Source: Gaeumannomyces sp. JS-464 (Eukaryota; Ascomycota; Sordariomycetes; Magnaporthales; Magnaporthaceae). Taken from it: 64,000 nucleotides of DNA. Both the position numbers and the translations under genes were made by a program. Positions within the stretch are counted from its first letter, which is position 1. The number at the start of each line of letters is the position of its first letter. A model generated the notes under the pieces. That model was not told the DNA's origin. It was given only the letters and a program-made list of their open reading frames with translations, and ran no database searches. Location: contig NGZR01000004.1 in assembly GCA_002197995.1 (NCBI GenBank), positions 2,542,001-2,606,000 of the forward strand, given 5' to 3'. This document shows positions 58,317-64,000 of the stretch, one piece after another.

Positions 58317-59439
58317 CCACCACCAGCGTCTCACTGGCGAGCCCCGGGGCCACGGAAGCTGGACAGAGGCGCCGAACTATCGCCAAAATCGAAAAGTAAT
58401 CAAAAACCACACGATAGAACACAAAGAGGTCGGAAGCTGCACCGACCCGGGGTGGTGGTGGGGCGCAGGGGACGCCCTTCTTTCGATCGTCGCTGTCGCT
58501 GCGTCGTTCTTTTTTCTTTTTTTTCCTTTTTTTCCCCTTTTTTTCCCTTTTTTTTTCTTTCTTCCTTGCATCCTGGCTCTTGTTGAATCGTCCTCGCCAG
58601 GAGGGCTGTGCCGACTCGCCTACGGGCTTGGGGATCATGGTTTATGGCTCATTTGTTTCGATGGCACCAACGGCCTGACAGGGAGAGTCGGCAAGCCAAA
58701 TTGGGAAATCTCAGAATAATACGATGGATAAAAAAATAACAATAAAAAAAAGAAATAAATAAATAAAAAAGAGATGGTTGGCCAACAAAGAAATTCTGGC
58801 ACGGACGCGGGCGGGGTTGCCAGCCGATCCACAGTGAGGCCGAAGGGAAGGGGGGCAGCAGTCACGTTTGGGAAGGTTGCTCGTCGCTGTTGCCTCCCCA
58901 TCCATGTTCCGTGATTCCTCGCAACTCTGCCGAATCCGCGAATCAAGACTGGCGAAGTCTCGGGGACCATCCACACTTTCGGTGCGCTGGCCGCCCTTGG
59001 GGTGTTGACCAGCCATCCGATTCTGCTCCCTTCCAAGTGGAGAGAGACTTATTTGCTGCGTAGGTAGGGTGGGAGAGAGAGAGACGGATAGTATCACGGT
59101 TGCAATCCTAGCTGCCTCCATACGGGTCGGCGGAAGAGGCCTGCCAAGTGTCGCCGTACCGTGGATTTTTGGTCCACGAGAAAAGCTCGCGGTCGCCAAA
59201 GATGGCCGCCGACGGGTGGAGAGGAAGAAAAGCAGTGGGTAAGCAGAGGGCAAGACGAGTCGAGCCGCCCACCCAGGTTGGGTCATTGGTCAGAATATCA
59301 GAAGCCAAAACGGTTTTGGACCAGCCGTGTTTTTTTATTTTATTTTATTTTCCTTTGCCTCGCATCCTCCTTCCGCGCCGGCGGCTTGCCTGTGTCGCGC
59401 CACTACGCGCTTGCTAGACCGTTCAAGAAAAGGGAGATC

Positions 59440-59462
59440 TTTTTTTTTCTCGAAAAAAAAGA
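59440..59462. repeat. T-run/A-run inverted repeat
   Basis: A T-run and an A-run face each other around CTCG and could form a short hairpin. Further A-rich sequence follows. No function is assigned. Confidence 0.6.
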
Positions 59463-60350
59463 AAAAAAAGAAAGAAAAGAAAAATACCGAGATAAAAAAG
59501 ACAAAAGCACCATTTGGTGTTCCCTGCAAAGGTGGCTGATCAAGGGGGAGGGGTGGTGTTAGCCACAAGAAGTAGCGGTGAACGAGAACCCTAAGCCCGA
59601 AAAAGCGGTACATGGATATCACCTCAACCGCTGGATGGCGCCTCAACGTCCACAGTGCGCATCACTCGTATTCTCTTTTCGTGAATGGGTGGGATTTTTT
59701 TTCTTTGTTTTTTCCCGCTCGAACAGGGCTGCTCTTTTCACCAAAGGGAGGTGAACAGCACCCTGTCCAAATCAGCCAGCCAGGAGCCAGCACGCCAAGC
59801 GACGAATCCCAACAGCTGGAGGGACCTAGGTAGGCGCCGAGGGGGTGATAGACGCGAGTCTGGCGTGTGTGCGATCCTCTCGTTCGCACATACCCGCAGG
59901 TAATAAGACGGATGACGATGGCAATATCAACGCCATTTAAACTTCCTCAAAAGGGCTCCAAGCAGGAAAGCAAGCCACCATATGCAGCCCAATGGGGGTA
60001 CAAGACGCTGGGGGGAACCCGGCAGAGGGCCCAGCTTTCCCCCAATATGAAGCTTTTCGGGGCCCAGAAGCTGGGATGTCGACGGGAGGCAGGTACAGCA
60101 GAACACGCCGGCTTCATTGGACGAGAGCAAACCCCGTAGATTTGGACCTAATACGACGTCGAGACACGGGCCCTGTCACCAGCCAGCAAAGGCGGTCGGT
60201 CGGCGGTCGACGCGGTCTGGCTGCTGTCGACTGTGTGGGGAGATGGGAAGCAATATTGCCTCGTGCATAGCGCAGATGAATGAGGCTTGCCATGGATCTC
60301 GACCGCACTCTTTCCGGTCGGTGGGGATCAAGCCAGCGAAGAAGAAGAAG

Positions 60351-60369
60351 CTCTCTCTCTCTCTCTCTC
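60351..60369. repeat. (CT)9 dinucleotide repeat
   Basis: Uninterrupted alternating C and T after GAAGAAGAAGAAG. Confidence 0.88.
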
Positions 60370-61450
60370 GCCCGTCAGCGCTCTCCTCTGCGTGCGGTTC
60401 GAGGAACATCTCCACTTTTTTGTGGTGGGATGCCCTCGCAGAACCCAGGCTTAGCTGCCGCAGAGAGGGAAAACGCTGGCGCCACAACTGGGACCTCGAG
60501 CTTCCCACCCACCCACGCGCAATAACACCACGACAACACACACGCACACACACTTGCACGCAGCACACGCCAAAGAGCGGCCAGCTTTCTTGACGTCTGG
60601 TCCCCGCCGCCCCACCACACCCCAAAAGGAAGGGCCGGCTGGTGGTGTGTGCTGCAAAGTGCAAGGCAAAGTTCCTCAATTCAATCCTGGAGCTCTGGCC
60701 ACGCCCATGTCACTTTGAAGGCGGAAAACGGTCCGCTCATGCAGCCAGGCCTCTCTGACGAATGAGGGCCGGGAAGAGAGCTCTTTCACAAGACGGCTAA
60801 GAAGGATGATTTGCATAACAGAATTCCACTCACACCTCGCGCCGCCCTCACACTCGTCCGCCCAGACGGAGACGTTGAGAGTGGGAAAGAAACGCACGCA
60901 AGACCCGCAAGCCAGGGTCGCATGTCGAAAAAGGAAATAAACAAAAAGAAAAAGAAAAGAAAAAATGAAAGGAAAAAAAAAAAAAACACTCCAATCTCGT
61001 TTTTGCTGCTTCGCTTTCTGTCTAGTGAGGCGCCCGTTCGTATTTTGCCCTTTCCGCTCCCCTCGCGAGAATGAGCTCAAATGAACGGCGCCAGGATGGA
61101 ACCCAACACCACATCCGCATTGGCTCGGCTCGACATGGGAAAAAAGATGATGATTGCAAAAAATTGAGTGTTGGCGCAAGGGCAGCCTACCGATCAAAAT
61201 AGATTGTGGTTGTGGGTTTGAGACGTGGTTCGCGTTGATTGGGTTAAAAGCGGCGTGGCGTTTACCCCCTCTCTTCTCTGTCTCCCTCTCTCTCTCCTCG
61301 CGCGCCTGTCCAAAGGTGGGCTCGACTCGACTCTGGCTGGGCCAGCAGGCCGCCCCGTGGGTGGTTGGTGCGGATCTTCCGACAGGGGTGGCATGGAACC
61401 CCCGACGGCTCCGATGGGCTCCGAATGGACCTCGAGCTCTGTTCTGGCGT

Positions 61451-61477
61451 GTTGTTGTTGTTGTTGTTGTTGTTGTT
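61451..61477. repeat. (GTT)9 trinucleotide repeat
   Basis: Nine tandem GTT units in non-coding DNA, similar to the TTG repeat at 22626. Confidence 0.88.
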
Positions 61478-61643
61478 CGCTTCGCGCTCCCGGTTTTTCT
61501 TGCTAAGCCGGACCTGGCTGAAACCCTGGGCAAGGCCAATTGGCATCATCAACTTGTTGAGAGCGCGGCTTACTGAGAAGAGCGACACCACATACGTATT
61601 CGTCGATGCCGGCCGACTGACCTTGCTCTTCCGGAGGTTTGGC

Positions 61644-61661
61644 AAAAAAAAAAAAAAAAAA
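61644..61661. repeat. A18 homopolymer
   Basis: 18 consecutive adenines, preceded by GGC and followed by GCCCCC. Confidence 0.88.
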
Positions 61662-64000
61662 GCCCCCGGTCATCGAGGGTCCCCTTGCTAGCTGAGCCGG
61701 CTGTTGGGCACAGTGCGCGCGCGAGTGCCGCCCGCAACGGCTCAAGTCGTCCCCTCTGCCATAGAGAAGGTCGGCGCGGGCCTGTGCGCCCAAGCTGAGA
61801 AGCGCCCGTTTACCGAAACCACGGCCCTGCTGATGCCTGTCAAAACTGTCCAAGAGCATTGTCAAAACGCTCGGACGTGCTCCCTCGGCTCGGCAAGGCG
61901 CAGCGGAGGAGGCAAAAAAAGAAAAAAGGAAAATAAAGAAGGGAAGAAAAACGTTCCAGATAGACGGGCAGACAGGACATGTGCACACTCATTGACGCGA
62001 TATCGAAACCAACTCCAAATGCAACAGGTCACCGAGTCCACAATATGACCGTGATTTTTTTTTTTTCCCCCGCCGTTGAGTTGCCGGGTGTTGTACCGGA
62101 ACCCGCATGCGTGGTCGAATATCTGTTCATCATGCCTCTTTGCTTTTTTTCGATCTCACACGAAACTGCTTGCCACGCACCCACGCATGCTATGCCCGCC
62201 CTCTCTCGCTTCTCACTTTTTCACAAATCGGGGACGACCCCCCACCAAAAATCCCCCAGCCTTCCCATCCATTCCGCTATCTGGTGGGGCGGGGCGAACA
62301 GAAAAAAAGCTGGGGGGGCTGGGACCCGTGGGTGGGAGTGGGTGGAGATGTGGAGACGAGCGAAAGGGAAGCCCGCACGGCCCAGCCTATCAGTGGGGGC
62401 CTAACCCTACCCGCCCGCCAGGGGACCCACAGGGAGGCGCGCGTGCGAGTGAGTGAGGGGAGGGGCAAGGGAAGCTTGGTCCTTTAAACTGGGGCATACT
62501 GTTGTATGTACCCCTCCGGCCCTGGCTCGCCTGGGTCAGCCAATGCGAGGGCGGCAATCGGGCGCGCTTCTTGGCTGGGAGGGCGGAGAAATGCCTCATC
62601 GAGCTGGACTGGACCGGCGCTGGCCGTTGCTGTCAGACCAGCTGGCAGGAGAGTGCTGGGGATGGACGTGGTAGGGCTCGTCTGAGGCGATGGATTGGCT
62701 GGAGTCAATCTCGTTTTTGTTTTTTGGGCTCTGATCCCGACGTTCGTTGGAGATCGTTGTCGGGAAAAGGGGCCTCCTGGGTCAGCCAAAGTCGGCAGTG
62801 GAAGATGATGCGCCTTTTTGGTCGGGGCTCAGCCAAGCCAAGGGAGAGAGCATGGAGCTCTGATTGGCCCGGCGCAAAAACGGACAGAGGCAGCCTGGTG
62901 GCGCACCAGCGCATAGCCGCTGTGCATGAGCGCGCGCATGCCGCGCCGCCGCCAGGCCCAGAACCCTGCTAAAAGATGATGCAGGGATCTGGGACCTGCT
63001 TGTAAGTTTGCAGCCATTCAATTATTCTTGTTAGGGCCAAGGTTTTTGGTGGCGGCGGCGTCGAGCCGGGTGCACCAGTGCAAGGCACACGTGAGATACC
63101 GCAGCCCAGCCCAGCCTACCACCGCGTGCGTCCACTGAACATCCCCGCCTACCTACTACTTACCCCTCGGGAACAAGGTGGCGGGTCCCCAGAAACGAAA
63201 GAGTCACGATGCTTTGAGTTTCACCATGAGGGGATAGAAAAGAAAAAAAGACCTGATGACGGCCAGGGGGAGGCGTGTCGCTATCTGAACTCGCTGGAGG
63301 AGCGGAGCCCCTGCAAACCTTCATCCCACCGAAATGACTGTGGAAAATTGTAGTCATCTCTTTGGGACCGGTGACACGGCCGCTTGATCGTCGTGAGCGA
63401 AGTCTGCGCGGCGGCCGCTCTCCACTTGGTTTCCGAACCAGGGAGAAGCCCATGTGTGGAAATAGCAAATAAGATGCGATGCGGCGGCGTGATAGGCTGC
63501 AAAACACATCTCCCCCAAGAGATTCATTATCCGTTGCCGCCTGTACGACATTTCGATGCTACGGGGGTCTGGGCCGGACAAGGGGGCCGGGGGAAAGGGC
63601 CGAAATATTTGCTTGGGTATGGACTGGGGCTGGATATAGCGTCTCTCATGCGGGAAATGGAAGCGGCGCAGACGAGCAAGGAGGGTGTCAAGGGGCGCCC
63701 GCCGCGTGTGTTTTGCCGAGCAGGCCCAAAAAAAAGGTTTGCTGAAGAGTGTCCTTTGTCAAGCAGCTGTCAGGACCTGGGGCTGGCAGCTGGGAGCTGG
63801 GAGCTGGGAGCGCGCGACCGACCCTGCCCCAGGGGGGGAGCGGCGGGCCGAGGCATCAAACCAATGTATGAAACCGGCATGGGGCTGCGGGAGGGGGGAT
63901 CACGAAGGTGGGCAGTAGGACGGACCGGGTACGTTGAAATAGACAACGTAGGGTAGGGCAGGATGCACGAGGCGTGCATGATGGACGGGCGAGATTGGCG

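Larger units (their letters stand above)
51676..64000. other. 12.3-kb region with no supported gene
   Basis: I find no frame here with recognisable domains, splice-linked exons or coding codon bias on either strand. Longest frames (55731-56825 plus; 60676-61539 minus; 57417-58334 minus) are low-complexity and cross homopolymers. The region is dense in simple repeats: TTGTCG units, AC, CGCA, C21T12, TGTC, CT, GTT and A18 tracts. It may be the extended upstream region or long 5' leader of a gene to the right of the window, or non-coding transcripts. The immediate left end is the promoter of the BRCT gene. Confidence 0.5.

Noticed and set aside
60676..61539. 287-codon minus-strand frame in the gene-free tail
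   Set aside because: It is rich in homopolymer-derived residues (Thr and Phe runs), with no recognisable motif.

Overview
The window is nuclear DNA from a filamentous ascomycete, most likely a Sordariomycete. Genes are GC-rich and carry short introns of about 60-130 nt with GT..AG ends and TGCTAAC/CTAAC-like branch sites. The proteins are typical of Pezizomycotina: a GFA-type protein, fasciclin and GPI-anchored cell-wall proteins, a Mit1-type remodeller, COP9 subunit 3, RPA1 and a propionyl-CoA synthetase. No transposon, CRISPR array, rRNA or tRNA could be supported.

Layout. 1-360: C-terminus of a secreted glycosidase-like protein (+). 614-1690: CE2-like SGNH esterase (-). 3830-4672: GFA-domain protein (+), tail-to-tail with a secreted Cys/Pro-rich protein at 4999-5946 (-). 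8430-9781: two-domain fasciclin protein (+), tail-to-tail with a secreted, probably GPI-anchored protein carrying five double-cysteine modules at 10226-11675 (-). 12847-14735: mitochondrial rRNA methyltransferase MRM1 (-), divergent from the Mit1-type CHD remodeller at 15265-21507 (+). 23558-26740: CCCH zinc-finger protein (+). 28750-30408: CSN3 (+), tail-to-tail with RPA1 at 31230-33412 (-). 34399-35518: dienelactone hydrolase (+), tail-to-tail with a PIG3-like quinone oxidoreductase at 35712-36849 (-). 40597-41085: small cell-wall protein (+). 43375-45953: ACSS3-type acyl-CoA synthetase (+). 50305-51675: BRCT protein (-). The last 12 kb, plus 46.0-50.3 kb and 36.9-40.6 kb, hold no gene I can defend. 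They are rich in mono-, di-, tri- and tetranucleotide repeats.

The genes do not form one pathway. Two themes recur. One is cell surface and secretion (CE2, GPI, fasciclin, Cys-module and cell-wall proteins). The other is genome and chromatin maintenance plus housekeeping (Mit1, RPA1, BRCT protein, CSN3, MRM1). The RPA1 promoter has MluI cell-cycle boxes.

The most important observation concerns the sequence itself. Eight of the sixteen genes, including normally essential single-copy ones such as RPA1, can be read through only if one or more single-base gaps or extras are assumed. Most lie in runs of C or G and most are one base short. This looks like consensus error rather than gene decay, and it will split gene models. 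Exon coordinates below are my own joins. No candidate for a wholly new multi-gene system was found.
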